Both the position numbers and the translations under genes were made by a program. From NCBI RefSeq assembly GCF_024462775.1, contig NZ_JANGCE010000016.1:1-64000 (forward strand): a stretch of DNA of 64,000 bases. The letters run 5' to 3'. This document shows positions 16,660 to 26,449 of the stretch, one piece after another. Below the pieces are notes generated by a model, which saw only the letters and a list, made by a program, of their open reading frames with translations, was not told where the DNA came from and ran no database searches. Source of the stretch: Butyricicoccus faecihominis (lineage in GTDB: Bacteria; Bacillota; Clostridia; Oscillospirales; Butyricicoccaceae). Every line of letters begins with the position of its first letter. The stretch's first letter is position 1.

Positions 16660-19600
16660 TCAGGTGTGTATGGAAACGGCCTTCTCGGCTGTTTCGGCAT
16701 AGCGTTCGACCAGTTCGCCCGCCATTTCGATCGGCACCTCGCCCTTTTCCAGACGCAGGGAGACATAGGGGGTCGACCCCGCGTTGAGCAGCAGCCGCCC
16801 GCGATAGGTCTTATCGCCGCACAGGGCGGACAGGCGGCGGAAATCCGCGTCCGCAAAGGTCATGAGCAGCCGTCCGTCCGCCTGCTTGATCTCGGAAATG
16901 CCCTGCTCCGAAGCCTTGGCGCGCAATAGCGCGATATCGAGCAACGCGACCGCTTGCTCCGGCGGTTCGCCAAAGCGGTCGATCATTTCGTCCAGCATGT
17001 CGCTCTTCTGTTCCTCGGTGCGGATAAGCGCGATGCGGCGGTACAGGTCGACACGCTGGCCCGCGTCCGGCACATAGTCCGCGGGAAGGTTTGCCGAAAG
17101 CAGCAGCTCCGCCGCGCAGTCGACGCGGGCGCGCGGGGTCTCGCCCTTTTCCTCGGTCACGGCTTCTTCCAGCAGCTTGAGGTACAGGTCGTAGCCCACG
17201 CTCATCATGTGGCCCGATTGCTCCGGCCCCAGTACGTTGCCCGCGCCGCGTATCTCCAGATCGCGCATGGCGATCTTGAAGCCCGAGCCAAAGGCCGCGT
17301 ATTCGCGAATGGCGGAAAGGCGTTTCTGCGCGATCTCGCTGAGGGCCTTGCCGCGCCGGTATGTCAGGTAGGCATAGGCGTGGCGGCTGGAACGGCCGAC
17401 GCGGCCGCGGATCTGGTGCAGCTGCGCCAGACCCATGGCGTCCGCGTTTTCAATGATCAGCGTGTTGGCGTTGGGAATGTCGATGCCGGTCTCGATGATC
17501 GTGGTGCAGACAAGGATGTCGGTCTCGCCGTCCGCCATGGCGTTCATGGCCGAGGCGATTTCCTTTTGCGTCATTTTGCCGTGCACGATACCGACCTCGG
17601 CGTCCGGCAGGTGCTGCTTTAGGCGCAGCGCGCACCGCGCGATGGATTCAACATGGTTGTGCAGATAATACACCTGCCCGCCGCGCGAAAGCTCGCGGCG
17701 CATCGCGTCCAGCAGCACGCCTTCGTTCTGTTCCAAAACAAAGGTTTGCACGGGGTGGCGGTTTAAAGGCGGCTCTTCGATGGCCGACATATCGCGGATG
17801 CCGGAAAGCGCCATATTGAGCGTGCGCGGAATGGGCGTGGCCGAAAGCGTTAGCACGTCCACCTGCTTGGACATTTCCTTGAGCGTTTCCTTATGGCTCA
17901 CGCCGAAGCGCTGCTCCTCATCCACGACCAGCAGGCCAAGGTCTTTGAATTTCAGATCCTTGCGGAACAGCTTATGCGTGCCGATGACCAGATCGATCGA
18001 ACCGGCTTCCAGCTTTTGCAGAATCTTTTTCTGTTCGGAGGTCGTTTTATACCGCGTCAGCAGTTCGATGGTGATCGGATGCCCCTGAAAGCGCTGCAAA
18101 GCGGTCAGAAAATGCTGGCGGGCCAGTACGGTGGTAGGCACCAAGATCGCGGCCTGCTTGCCCGCGAGGATGCACTTCATCACCGCGCGCAGCGCGACCT
18201 CGGTCTTGCCAAAGCCAACGTCGCCGCAGAGCAGGCGGTCCATCGGCCGGTCGGATTCCATATCGCTTTTAATCTCCGCGATGCAGCGCAGCTGGTCCTC
18301 GGTCTCCTCGTAGGGGAAGGCGTCCTCAAATTCGCGCTGCCACTCGTCGTCCGGCGGGAAGGAGAACCCCTTTAGCTTGGCGCGCGCGGCGTATAGCTGG
18401 ATCAGCCCCTCGGCCAGTTCCTTGGCGGCGGCCTTGGCCCGCGCCTTGGCGCGCGACCAATCCGCGCCGCCCAGCTTGTTCAGCCGGGTGCGCTCGGAAT
18501 CGCCGCCGCCGATATATTTGGAGATCAGGTCTAGGCTGGTCGCGGGCACATAGAGAAAATCCGTGCCCGCGAAAGCGATCTTGATAAAATCGCGGTCGGC
18601 TCCGTCCACCTCCATGCGCTCCATGCCGACAAAGCGGCCGATGCCGTGGTGCTCGTGCACGACAAGGTCGCCCGGCGTCAAATCGGTATAGCTTTTTACC
18701 CTGTCGCGGCCCCCGCGACGGGGCGCCACCTTTTTGCGGCGGGCCAATACCTGCCCTTCGGTCATGACGACAAGGCCGGTTTCCGGGTATTCAAAGCCGG
18801 CGGATAGCGTGCCCTCTAAAATAGCGACTTGCTTGGGCTTGGGCAACAGATCGCTCAGCGCCGCCTTGACGCCCGCGCCGGAAAGCGCGTCCAGCATGTT
18901 TTTGCACCGAAGCTCGCTGCCGCACACAACGGCGACCGCTTTGCCCTGCTGGATAAAGCCCGCGATATCGGCCGCGGCCAGATCGAGGTTGCCGCCGTAG
19001 GCGTTCATTTGGCTGGCCGTAAAATTTTGCAGAACGGCCGGGGCCAGCTCGGGCACCGTGTTTAAAAAGCTGTCCAGCCGCACGATGGGGCGGCGCAGAC
19101 GGCACAGACCCGCGAAATCAAGCGTGAAATCGCCGGGGTCGGGCGGCATTTCGCCGCGCTCCAAAAGGGCCGTGATATCGTCGCCCACGCGCGCGTCAAA
19201 ATCCCGCGCGGCTTCATGCAGGCGGGGCGTGTCCTCAATCAGCAAAACCGCGTTTTCGGGCAGATAATCGAGCGCGGTCGTCATTTCCGGGTAAATAAGC
19301 GGCAGATATTTATCCGCGCTGGGCAGCGAGCCGGTCTCGCGCAGGCGTTCGGCGTCCCGCGCGATATGAGCGGCCAGATCGGGGTGCTTTTTGCGGCGCG
19401 TTTTCAGCAGCTGCTCGATCGCGTCCGCCAGCCCGTTCGCGCCGCCCGGGGCCAGATGCACCAGCGTTTCCATGCGCGGCAGGCAGGTAAGAGAGGAAAC
19501 GTTGTCCAACCGCCGCTGGCTGCCCACGTCGAAGGTGGAGATCGAATCGATCTCGTCGTCCCAAAATTCAACGCGGAAGGGGTGCTCGGCGTTTGCCGGG

Positions 19601-20142
19601 AATACGTCCAAAATACCGCCGCGCACGGAGAATTGGCCCGTGCCCTCCACCTGAATGCAGCGCTCGTAGCCCGCCTCGGTCAGGCGGGCGGTCAGGCCTT
19701 CCAAAGGCGCGGTTTGCCCGGCCTCCAGCGTGAGCGTTGCGCGGCGCAGGATATCGGGCGGCAGCGTGCGCTGCAACGCAGCCGGCGCGGAGAGCACCGA
19801 CAGCGGCGCATCGGCTAGGCGGCAGAGCGCCGCGATCCGTTTTTGCTCATAGCCGCGCGAAACGCCCGCCACGTTTACCATCACGAGGTCGCGGTAGGAA
19901 ACGGTAAGCACGTCCCGTTCGGCAAAACCCGCGATATCCGCGGCCATGCGCGTCGCGCCCGATTCGTCCGCAGTCAGCACGGCCACCGGGCGGTTCAGGT
20001 CGAGCTGTAGGGCCGCCGCGATATGCGCCTTATGGATCGGCGAAAGACCCACCGCGAGCACCGGCGTTTGCCCGGCCTTGATCGCCGCGCGGACCTCGCG
20101 GTATTCGGCAAGCGCCGATATGCTTTTTGTTATTTCGATCAT
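16660..20142 (-). CDS. mfd: Transcription-repair coupling factor
   Basis: ATP-dependent translocase that removes RNA polymerase stalled at DNA lesions and recruits UvrA. The 1160-residue product has the N-terminal UvrB-like region, the RNA polymerase-interaction domain (DLTPGDLVVHEHHGIGRF, about residue 495), and the RecG-type helicase core. In the core are Walker A LLCGDVGFGKTEVAL (about 635), DEEQ box VVDEEQRFG, motif III TLSATPIPRTL and motif VI HQIRGRVGRS. The C-terminal D7 domain follows. Length and order are normal. The intergenic region upstream also carries the divergent lipoprotein gene at 20254. Confidence 0.97.
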   Translation of the reverse strand: MIEITKSISALAEYREVRAAIKAGQTPVLAVGLSPIHKAHIAAALQLDLNRPVAVLTADESGATRMAADIAGFAERDVLTVSYRDLVMVNVAGVSRGYEQKRIAALCRLADAPLSVLSAPAALQRTLPPDILRRATLTLEAGQTAPLEGLTARLTEAGYERCIQVEGTGQFSVRGGILDVFPANAEHPFRVEFWDDEIDSISTFDVGSQRRLDNVSSLTCLPRMETLVHLAPGGANGLADAIEQLLKTRRKKHPDLAAHIARDAERLRETGSLPSADKYLPLIYPEMTTALDYLPENAVLLIEDTPRLHEAARDFDARVGDDITALLERGEMPPDPGDFTLDFAGLCRLRRPIVRLDSFLNTVPELAPAVLQNFTASQMNAYGGNLDLAAADIAGFIQQGKAVAVVCGSELRCKNMLDALSGAGVKAALSDLLPKPKQVAILEGTLSAGFEYPETGLVVMTEGQVLARRKKVAPRRGGRDRVKSYTDLTPGDLVVHEHHGIGRFVGMERMEVDGADRDFIKIAFAGTDFLYVPATSLDLISKYIGGGDSERTRLNKLGGADWSRAKARAKAAAKELAEGLIQLYAARAKLKGFSFPPDDEWQREFEDAFPYEETEDQLRCIAEIKSDMESDRPMDRLLCGDVGFGKTEVALRAVMKCILAGKQAAILVPTTVLARQHFLTALQRFQGHPITIELLTRYKTTSEQKKILQKLEAGSIDLVIGTHKLFRKDLKFKDLGLLVVDEEQRFGVSHKETLKEMSKQVDVLTLSATPIPRTLNMALSGIRDMSAIEEPPLNRHPVQTFVLEQNEGVLLDAMRRELSRGGQVYYLHNHVESIARCALRLKQHLPDAEVGIVHGKMTQKEIASAMNAMADGETDILVCTTIIETGIDIPNANTLIIENADAMGLAQLHQIRGRVGRSSRHAYAYLTYRRGKALSEIAQKRLSAIREYAAFGSGFKIAMRDLEIRGAGNVLGPEQSGHMMSVGYDLYLKLLEEAVTEEKGETPRARVDCAAELLLSANLPADYVPDAGQRVDLYRRIALIRTEEQKSDMLDEMIDRFGEPPEQAVALLDIALLRAKASEQGISEIKQADGRLLMTFADADFRRLSALCGDKTYRGRLLLNAGSTPYVSLRLEKGEVPIEMAGELVERYAETAEKAVSIHT

Positions 20143-20253
20143 GTGTTCACCATCCCTACTGTGCGATAAGAAATAATTTGAAATATTTACTAATTCATGC
20201 TATACTGTGTTTGCCCGTTTGGGAAATTGAAAGGAACGAAGGAGATCATAACT

Positions 20254-20832
20254 ATGCAGAAAACCATGAAGCGGCTGGCTGCCGCACTCACCGCCGCACT
20301 TCTCACCCTGAGCCTTGCCGCGTGCGGCGGCGACGCCTCAAGCAGCGCTTCGGACGCGCCGGACGTCGCCGCGCTGACCGCCTATGACGCGCCGAGCGGT
20401 ACATTTTCGGTATCCATGCCCGAGATCGAGGGCGGCTGGACCACGACCGACGGCGGCAATGAGTACCATCTGGTGCTGGACAACAGTGATCGGAGCTTTA
20501 CCGTGATGATCCAAGCGCTGCCGATGGAGCAGGCGCAAACCACGATCAAAGATTTGGACGGCCTGATCGATCTGTACCGTCAAACCACGCTCGGCTCGTT
20601 TGGAGACCCGACCGCCGCGGAGGTCGTGATCGGCGATCCCGCGATCGAGGGCGTCAAGTCGGACGCTTATGAAGTGGAGCAGAGCGGCCAGAAGGCCAAG
20701 GCGCTTGTCAGCTATTTCGGCACGGATAAGGCCTACTACGTGTGCATCCTGACCGGTACGGCGGACGCGTATGATGCAAACGTCAGCGCCGTACAGGCCG
20801 CGTTGACCACCTTCACCGAAAAGCAAGCATAA
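20254..20832 (+). CDS. Lipoprotein of unknown function
   Basis: The 192-residue product has a lipoprotein signal with lipobox LSLAAC (Cys near residue 24), a Ser/Ala-rich linker (GGDASSSASDAPD) and a compact outer domain of about 150 residues. That domain has a PSGTFSVSMPE...W motif and a C-terminal AYYVCILTGTADAY segment, similar in pattern to PsbP/LpqN-like lipoproteins. The start MQKTMKRL is favoured by AAGGAG upstream; an earlier in-frame ATG lacks one. A terminator follows. Confidence 0.82.
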   Translation: MQKTMKRLAAALTAALLTLSLAACGGDASSSASDAPDVAALTAYDAPSGTFSVSMPEIEGGWTTTDGGNEYHLVLDNSDRSFTVMIQALPMEQAQTTIKDLDGLIDLYRQTTLGSFGDPTAAEVVIGDPAIEGVKSDAYEVEQSGQKAKALVSYFGTDKAYYVCILTGTADAYDANVSAVQAALTTFTEKQA

Positions 20833-20856
20833 ACCTTCCCCCATCCACGCGCTGCA

Positions 20857-20885
20857 AAAGACAGGCTTCGGCCTGTCTTTTTTTA
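20857..20885 (+). terminator. Intrinsic terminator after the lipoprotein gene
   Basis: AAAGACAGGC and GCCTGTCTTT pair around a TTCG tetraloop and are followed by more T residues. Confidence 0.92.
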
Positions 20886-20900
20886 TGGGCGCATGCCAAA

Positions 20901-20924
20901 AGGGCAGATTTTGCAATCTGCCCT
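20901..20924 (-). terminator. Intrinsic terminator after iscU
   Basis: On the minus strand AGGGCAGATT and AATCTGCCCT pair around a short loop and are followed by TTTT. It lies 26 bp after the iscU stop. Confidence 0.75.
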
Positions 20925-20949
20925 ACTGGTATATGAATTTTTCTTGGAT

Positions 20950-21396
20950 TTAATGCTCGTGATGATCATGCGCGTGGCACGCGGCACAGTCCATGCTGCA
21001 GCCGAGCAGCTCGGTCGGGTCCTTGCCCTGCCGCTTATAGTAGTCCGCGATCGCGGAGCGAAGCGCTTCCTCGGCCAATACCGAGCAGTGCATTTTGACC
21101 GGCGGCAGGCCGTCGAGCGCTTCGGCGACCGCCTTGTTGGTCAGCTTCAGCGCTTCCTCAAGCGTCTTGCCCTTGACCATTTCGGTCGCCATGGAGCTGG
21201 TGGCGATTGCCGCGCCGCAGCCGAAGGTCTTGAACTTGACGTCCTCGATCACGCCGTCGTCCGATACCTTGAGGTAGATCTTCATGATGTCGCCGCACTT
21301 GGCGTTGCCGACCTCGCCCACACCGTTGGCGTTTTCAATTTCACCCACGTTGCGCGGGTTGGTGAAATGGTCGAGTACCTTTTCGCTGTATTGCAT
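20950..21396 (-). CDS. iscU: Iron-sulfur cluster scaffold protein IscU/NifU type
   Basis: Scaffold on which [Fe-S] clusters are assembled from sulfur supplied by the neighbouring cysteine desulfurase. The 148-residue product keeps the three cluster cysteines in GNAKCGD, TFGCGAA and KMHCSVLA. After the normal scaffold ends (near residue 130) there is an extra tail, CSMDCAACHAHDHHEH, with three Cys and five His that could bind metal. It lies 19 bp after iscS, so the two form an operon. No IscR regulator is next to them. Confidence 0.93.
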   Translation of the reverse strand: MQYSEKVLDHFTNPRNVGEIENANGVGEVGNAKCGDIMKIYLKVSDDGVIEDVKFKTFGCGAAIATSSMATEMVKGKTLEEALKLTNKAVAEALDGLPPVKMHCSVLAEEALRSAIADYYKRQGKDPTELLGCSMDCAACHAHDHHEH

Positions 21397-21415
21397 ACTT
21401 TTCTATCTCCTTTAA

Positions 21416-22651
21416 TCAGTGCGCGTGCAAATCGCTTGCCGCGGTGAGATTGGGTTTGCCGTTTTCCCAAACCGGACTCATCGAACGCAGCGTGGCAATG
21501 ACCTTTGTGACAGCCGCGATGATATAGTCGACGTCCTCTTCGGTGTTCTGCTCGCCAAGGGTCAGGCGCAGCGAGCCGTGGGCGATCTCGTGCTTCAGGC
21601 CGATTGCCATCAGCACGTGGCTGGGGTCCAAGGAGCCGGTCGAGCAGGCCGAGCCGGTCGAGCCGCACACGCCCTCGTTATCCAGCAGCAGAATCAGGCC
21701 TTCGCCCTCAATCGCCTCGAACACGAACGAAGCCGTGCCCGGCAGACGGTTCACCGGGTCGCCGGTAAAGTGGGTATAGGGGATTTTCATGATGCCGTCC
21801 TTCAGCCGGTCGGTCAGCCCGCGGACGTAGCGCATCTTTTCTTCCATGCCGTCTATCGCGTCGGTAATCGCGGCGGCAAGGCCGATGCAGCCCGCCGTGT
21901 TTTCCGTGCCCGATACAAGGCCGCGCTCCTGTCCGCCGCCATAGACCAGCGGCTCCAAGGCGATGCCCTTTTTCAGGTACAGCGCGCCCACGCCGCGCGG
22001 TCCGCGGAACTTATGCGCCGAAAGAGAGAGCATGTCGATGCCCATCTCCTGCACGTCGATCTTCATATGGCCAACGGCCTGCACCGCGTCCGTATGGAAC
22101 ACAGCGCCCGCCGCGTGCGTCAGCTCGGCGATCTCGCGCAAGGGCTGGATCGTGCCGATCTCATTGTTTGCCGCCATAATGGTGACAAGCGCGGTATCCT
22201 TGGAAAGCGCGTTTTTCAGCTGCTCCAAATCGATATGGCCCTCGTTATCCACATCGAGGTAGGTCACGGTGAAGCCTTCCTTTTCAAGCGCCTCGCAGGT
22301 GTATAAAACGGCGTGATGCTCGATCTTGGAGGTGATCAGGTGTTTTCTTCCCTTGGCGCCGGGGCCGTGCATGAAGCCGCGGATGGCGAGGTTGTCCGCC
22401 TGCGAACCGCCGCCGGTGAAGATGATCTCGCCGGGGGCGAAATCATTTTGCTCATTGACCGGGAAGGCCGCGTTCAGCGCCCGGCCGACCTGTATGCGCG
22501 CTTCGTTCAGCGCTTCCTTGGCCGCGCGGCCGATGCGGTAAAGCGAAGAGGGGTTGCCGTAATATTCGGTCAGCCACGGCTTCATCGCTTCAAAGGCGTG
22601 CGTGGAGAGCGGCGTGGTTGCCGCGTTATCTGCATAAACAAATTTTTTCAT
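21416..22651 (-). CDS. iscS: Cysteine desulfurase (NifS/IscS family)
   Basis: PLP enzyme that removes sulfur from cysteine and passes it to IscU. The 411-residue product starts KKFVYADNAATTPLS, has the HTDAVQAVGH aspartate/histidine segment, the PLP lysine in LSAHKFRGPRGVG and the catalytic cysteine on a flexible loop in GSTGSACSTGSLDPSHVL. Its N-terminal form is the NifS-like class I type that pairs with IscU. The C-terminal tail ends ASDLHAH. Confidence 0.93.
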   Translation of the reverse strand: MKKFVYADNAATTPLSTHAFEAMKPWLTEYYGNPSSLYRIGRAAKEALNEARIQVGRALNAAFPVNEQNDFAPGEIIFTGGGSQADNLAIRGFMHGPGAKGRKHLITSKIEHHAVLYTCEALEKEGFTVTYLDVDNEGHIDLEQLKNALSKDTALVTIMAANNEIGTIQPLREIAELTHAAGAVFHTDAVQAVGHMKIDVQEMGIDMLSLSAHKFRGPRGVGALYLKKGIALEPLVYGGGQERGLVSGTENTAGCIGLAAAITDAIDGMEEKMRYVRGLTDRLKDGIMKIPYTHFTGDPVNRLPGTASFVFEAIEGEGLILLLDNEGVCGSTGSACSTGSLDPSHVLMAIGLKHEIAHGSLRLTLGEQNTEEDVDYIIAAVTKVIATLRSMSPVWENGKPNLTAASDLHAH

Positions 22652-22800
22652 GGCGTTTCTGCCTTTCTAACACTAAAAAAGCTTGGTTTTTTACCTCTTT
22701 AAATATACACCCGGAGCGGGCAGTTTAGCAAGCGAAAAACTGCCAAAACGGATGGGCTCAAATATATTCTTTTCCATCATTTTGTGCATTTTATGTGTAT

Positions 22801-23661
22801 TTAACCGCGCTTCTTCGTTTGTACGTGTTTTTTCAGCTTTTGAAGCACGTCGTCATACTGCGCCGAACGGGCCGTCGGGTTGCCGCGCAGCAGGCTTTTC
22901 CGGGTGCGTTTCAGGCCTTCCGCGCGTTCGTCAAAGCGGGCGCGCACCTCGTCCAGCCGGGCAAGGATCTCTTCTTTGGCGTCCGTGGCTTTTTCCATCG
23001 CGTCGTCTAGGCGCTCGTTCAGCTCGCCGCGCGCTTCGTCCACGCGGTAGGATAGGTTGGTCAGCTTGACCATAGCGGTTTCGGAAAGCTGCTCACGCAG
23101 CTCTTCGCCCTGCTGACGCAGCTTGTCGAGCTCTTCCAGCACCTTGGCCAGATCGAGCGCGGTGCGCACGGAAACAGCCACATCGGAAGCAAACATCGCG
23201 GTCAGCGCCACACAGACCAAGATCAGCGTCAGCTGCGGCAGCCAAATGACGAGGGTCTCGATCGGCGGGTGGATGAACCGGGCGAGAATAAGCCCCATAA
23301 AGCCCCAGCAGATCGAGCTTTGCAGACAAATGCGTCCCTGAAACTGGAACCGGTGCTCGGAATAATCCCAGTACTTTACCTTAAACATGGTCTCCATCAG
23401 CCAGCCGACAAGGTATTCAAAAATCGTCGCGGCGATCATGCTCCAAAGGAAAAGCGCGATCGGGCGGTCATGCAGCGGCAGCGAGATATGCAGAAGCATG
23501 GTCGCGCCAAAGCCGTAGATCGGCAGCATGGGCCCCCGCAAAAAGCCGCGGTTGACCGCGTGCCGCTGCTGGACCGAAACAACCGTCGATTCAAAGCACC
23601 AGCCGAGGAAACAATAAATATAAAATATCAAAAGCCATTGCAAAAAGGAATACTCGTACAC
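22801..23661 (-). CDS. CmpB-like membrane protein (putative ABC-transporter type IV family)
   Basis: About 286 residues with five hydrophobic segments in the first 150, including FYIYCFLGWCFEST and RGFLRGPMLPIYGFGA, the hallmarks of the small PF06541-type membrane family. A long charged coiled-coil tail follows (about residues 165-260). No ATG is available at the natural start; GTG at 23661 or TTG at 23670 is likely. The longer open frame extending upstream to 24318 is antisense to the alcohol dehydrogenase gene and was discarded. It is not known to transport anything despite the family label. Confidence 0.8.
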   Translation of the reverse strand: MYEYSFLQWLLIFYIYCFLGWCFESTVVSVQQRHAVNRGFLRGPMLPIYGFGATMLLHISLPLHDRPIALFLWSMIAATIFEYLVGWLMETMFKVKYWDYSEHRFQFQGRICLQSSICWGFMGLILARFIHPPIETLVIWLPQLTLILVCVALTAMFASDVAVSVRTALDLAKVLEELDKLRQQGEELREQLSETAMVKLTNLSYRVDEARGELNERLDDAMEKATDAKEEILARLDEVRARFDERAEGLKRTRKSLLRGNPTARSAQYDDVLQKLKKHVQTKKRG

Positions 23662-23800
23662 AGTAATCAATGCCCGCTCTTTCTTTGAAAATAGTGCCTC
23701 TTTATTGTATCGGATATTTTGACTTTTGGCAAGTACATGGGTATAATACAAAGTAATACAGAAGCTATTGGCGACGAAAGATGAAGGGGTGGAACATAAC

Positions 23801-24982
23801 ATGCAAAATTTTACGCTTAAGCTGCCGACTGAGATCGTGTTTGGCCGGGCAATCGAGGACCAGATTGGAGAAAAGCTGGGGGCGCTTGGCGCGCGGCGCG
23901 TCATGGTGCACTTTGGCGGTTCCAGCGCGCGCGGAAGCGGCCTGCTGGGCCGCGTCGAGGAAAGCCTTGGCCGCGCAGGCTTGACGTTTATTGAGCTTGG
24001 CGGCGTTTCACCCAACCCGAAGCTTTCGCTTGTGCGCGAGGGGATCGAAATGGCAAAGCGCGAAGGGGTCGATTTTATTCTGGCCGTGGGCGGCGGCTCG
24101 GTCATCGACTCGGCGAAGGGCATCGGCATGGGCGTCGCCACCGGGCGCGACCCGTGGGAATTTGCCTGCGCCGGCACCGCGCCCGATTCCACCCTGCCCA
24201 TCGGCACCGTGCTTACGCTTGCGGCAGCGGGCAGCGAAATGAGCAACTCCTGCGTTCTCACCAATGAGGAAACCATGGAGAAGCGCGGCATCACCAGCCA
24301 GACCAACCGTCCGTGCATCAGCTTTTTAAATCCGGAGAATACCTACACCGTATCCAAGTTCCAGACCGGCTGCGGCGTGGTCGATATTATGATGCATACG
24401 TTCGAGCGTTATTTTATGCCGGGCAACGCGGATACCGATCTGACCGACCGTCTGGCCGAAGGACTGCTCATCGCCGTGCGCGACGCGGGCCGCCGCGCCA
24501 TCGCGAACCCGCGCGATTATGAAGCGCGCGCCACATTGATGTGGGCGGGCAGCCTATCCCACAACAACCTGACCGAGCTGGGCCGCGTCAATAAGTTCTT
24601 CCCGGTTCACAAGATCGAACATGAATTTTCCGCCCTGCACGATGAGATCGCGCACGGCGCGGGCCTGTCGGTACTATTCCCCGCGTGGGCTAAATTCGTC
24701 ATGCCGCATGATGTGAACCGGTTTGCGCAGCTTGCGAACCGTGTTTTCGGCGTGGAAATGGATTTTGACCGCCCGGAACGCACCGCGGCCGAAGGCATCG
24801 AAACGATCAAGCGCTTTTTTGAAGAGATCGACATGCCGGTGCACATGTCCCAGCTTGGAATTGTTCCCGGGGAATATGAGAAGTTGGCTGAAAACGCCAT
24901 GCATACCGTGGGTGGTCCGGTCAAAAGCCATATCCCGCTAGGCAAGGACGAACTGACCCAAATCTTCAAGCTTGCGGAATAA
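23801..24982 (+). CDS. Iron-containing alcohol dehydrogenase (YqhD/butanol dehydrogenase type)
   Basis: NAD(P)H-dependent reduction of aldehydes to alcohols, typical of fermentative clostridia. The 393-residue product shows the nucleotide-binding VGGGSVIDSAKGI (about residues 92-104), the DIMMHTFERYF His and the HEFSALHDEIAHGAGLSVLFP metal-binding region of group III dehydrogenases. The start MQNFTLKLP is supported by AAGGGGTGG upstream; the eleven codons before it do not align with the family. A second member of the superfamily is at 41723-42913. Confidence 0.92.
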   Translation: MQNFTLKLPTEIVFGRAIEDQIGEKLGALGARRVMVHFGGSSARGSGLLGRVEESLGRAGLTFIELGGVSPNPKLSLVREGIEMAKREGVDFILAVGGGSVIDSAKGIGMGVATGRDPWEFACAGTAPDSTLPIGTVLTLAAAGSEMSNSCVLTNEETMEKRGITSQTNRPCISFLNPENTYTVSKFQTGCGVVDIMMHTFERYFMPGNADTDLTDRLAEGLLIAVRDAGRRAIANPRDYEARATLMWAGSLSHNNLTELGRVNKFFPVHKIEHEFSALHDEIAHGAGLSVLFPAWAKFVMPHDVNRFAQLANRVFGVEMDFDRPERTAAEGIETIKRFFEEIDMPVHMSQLGIVPGEYEKLAENAMHTVGGPVKSHIPLGKDELTQIFKLAE

Positions 24983-24986
24983 TGGA

Positions 24987-25035
24987 AACAAACAGCCGCG
25001 CGGTGAATACAAGATTCGCCGCGCGGCTGTTTGTT
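24987..25035. terminator. Bidirectional terminator
   Basis: A 17-bp perfect stem, reading AACAAACAGCCGCGCGG on the left arm, lies between the convergent dehydrogenase gene and the small membrane-protein gene. Confidence 0.9.
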
Positions 25036-25040
25036 CACTC

Positions 25041-25328
25041 TCACTGTCCCGGTAAAAAACTCCAGTCTAGAACATTTTGGCCAAACAATACAAACAAACC
25101 CAGTGCAAAAAATAACAGATAAAGCAGCAGCATAACATATCCCTGCCCTTGTCGAATCTCGTAGATGCTTTCCACCACTGCGTCGGCTGTAATGATAATA
25201 AGCACGGGGATACGGATCCAAAACGGAAGCGGCCAATGTGCCTGAAATAGGTTGATGAGCAATATTATCACGATCAAACAGATACTGACCGCGGCCAGCC
25301 AACGCGGCTTTTTTTCCGGCAGCTTCAT
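25041..25328 (-). CDS. Small three-helix membrane protein, unknown
   Basis: 95 residues with a basic start (KLPEKKPRW) and three hydrophobic helices at about residues 10-27, 34-50 and 66-86. The start is set by AGAGGT six bases before the second of two close ATGs. I recognise no family. It stands alone between a terminator and the divergent coiled-coil gene. Confidence 0.65.
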   Translation of the reverse strand: MKLPEKKPRWLAAVSICLIVIILLINLFQAHWPLPFWIRIPVLIIITADAVVESIYEIRQGQGYVMLLLYLLFFALGLFVLFGQNVLDWSFLPGQ

Positions 25329-25506
25329 GTACATACCTCTTTTTAAAGGGTCGAGCGTGGATGATTTTTCACCTACAGTATACACCCGCAAACAAAAAGG
25401 AACAAGGCGATCCGAGAAAATGAGGGGCTGTCTACACAATATATTTCTTTAGTGGCGGCAGGGGTTATGCTATAATAAGGGCAGTGAAAGCGGGAGGTAC
25501 ATAGAG

Positions 25507-26442
25507 ATGACCGAATTTGATCAGCAGCTCCATCTATTAAGCGGGCAGATCGCGCGGCAAAAGAAACTGCGCGCCATGCTGCAGGATCTTTACAGCCAAC
25601 AGCGCGAGCTGGAAGCGCGGGAAACCGAGCTTGCGGCCCGCCGGGCCGAGGAACAGAAGGATGTGGACCGTTTAGAGGGCCGCAGTCTGGCTGCGTTTTT
25701 TTACGGTATGCTGGGCAAGAAGGAGGAAAAGCTCGATCAGGAGCAGCGGGAAGCTTATGCGGCTGCCGTCAAGCACGACAGCGTGGTGCGGGAGCTTGCG
25801 GCGGTAAAGCAGGATATCCGTTCGTGGGAGAATGAGCTTGCCGCGCTGAACGGTTGTGAAAAGCAGTATCAGGACGTGCTGGCTGCAAAGACCGAAGCGC
25901 TGAAACACAGCGACCCGGTGCGCGGGGAACAGATCTTGCAGCTGGAACGGCGCATTGCGGCGTGCAGCAGCCAACTGAAAGAGATTCGCGAAGCGGCCGA
26001 CGCCGGGCAGAACGCGCTTTCCACCGCAAACGGCATTGCGTCCAGCCTGAACAGCGCCGAAAGCTGGGGCACTTGGGATATACTGGGCGGCGGCCTTGTT
26101 ACCGACATGGTCAAGCACAGCCATTTGGACGAAGCGCAAACAAAGGTGGAAGAACTGCAAATGCAGCTTCGCCGCTTCAAAACCGAGCTGAGCGATGTGA
26201 CGATTTACGCGGATATGCAGATACAGATCGACGGTTTTCTGCGCTTTGCCGATTACTTTTTCGATAATCTGTTTACCGATTGGGCGGTGTTGGACCACAT
26301 ACATAACTCGCAGGAGCAGGTAAACAGCGTGACCGCCCAGATCCAAACCGTGCTCAATCAACTGAACGAAATGAAAAGCGCCTGCGAAGCATCCCGAGAG
26401 CAGGCCCAAACCGAGCTGGACGCGTTTATCGTTCAAGCGTAA
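25507..26442 (+). CDS. Coiled-coil protein of unknown function
   Basis: The 311-residue product is nearly all helical. Charged heptad-type stretches at about residues 1-60, 70-165, 210-235 and 280-310 are broken by a conserved-looking ESWGTWDILGGGLVTDMVKHSHLDEA segment. There is no signal peptide or membrane helix, so it should be cytosolic. The same glycine-rich interruption occurs in a widespread but uncharacterised Firmicute family. AGGAGG-like GGGAGG precedes the ATG and a strong terminator follows, so it is a single-gene transcript. Confidence 0.8.
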   Translation: MTEFDQQLHLLSGQIARQKKLRAMLQDLYSQQRELEARETELAARRAEEQKDVDRLEGRSLAAFFYGMLGKKEEKLDQEQREAYAAAVKHDSVVRELAAVKQDIRSWENELAALNGCEKQYQDVLAAKTEALKHSDPVRGEQILQLERRIAACSSQLKEIREAADAGQNALSTANGIASSLNSAESWGTWDILGGGLVTDMVKHSHLDEAQTKVEELQMQLRRFKTELSDVTIYADMQIQIDGFLRFADYFFDNLFTDWAVLDHIHNSQEQVNSVTAQIQTVLNQLNEMKSACEASREQAQTELDAFIVQA

Positions 26443-26449
26443 ATACAAG

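Noticed and set aside
23662-24318. N-terminal extension of the CmpB-like gene
   Set aside because: It is antisense to the alcohol dehydrogenase gene. The membrane-protein similarity begins only at the GTG/TTG near 23661-23670.
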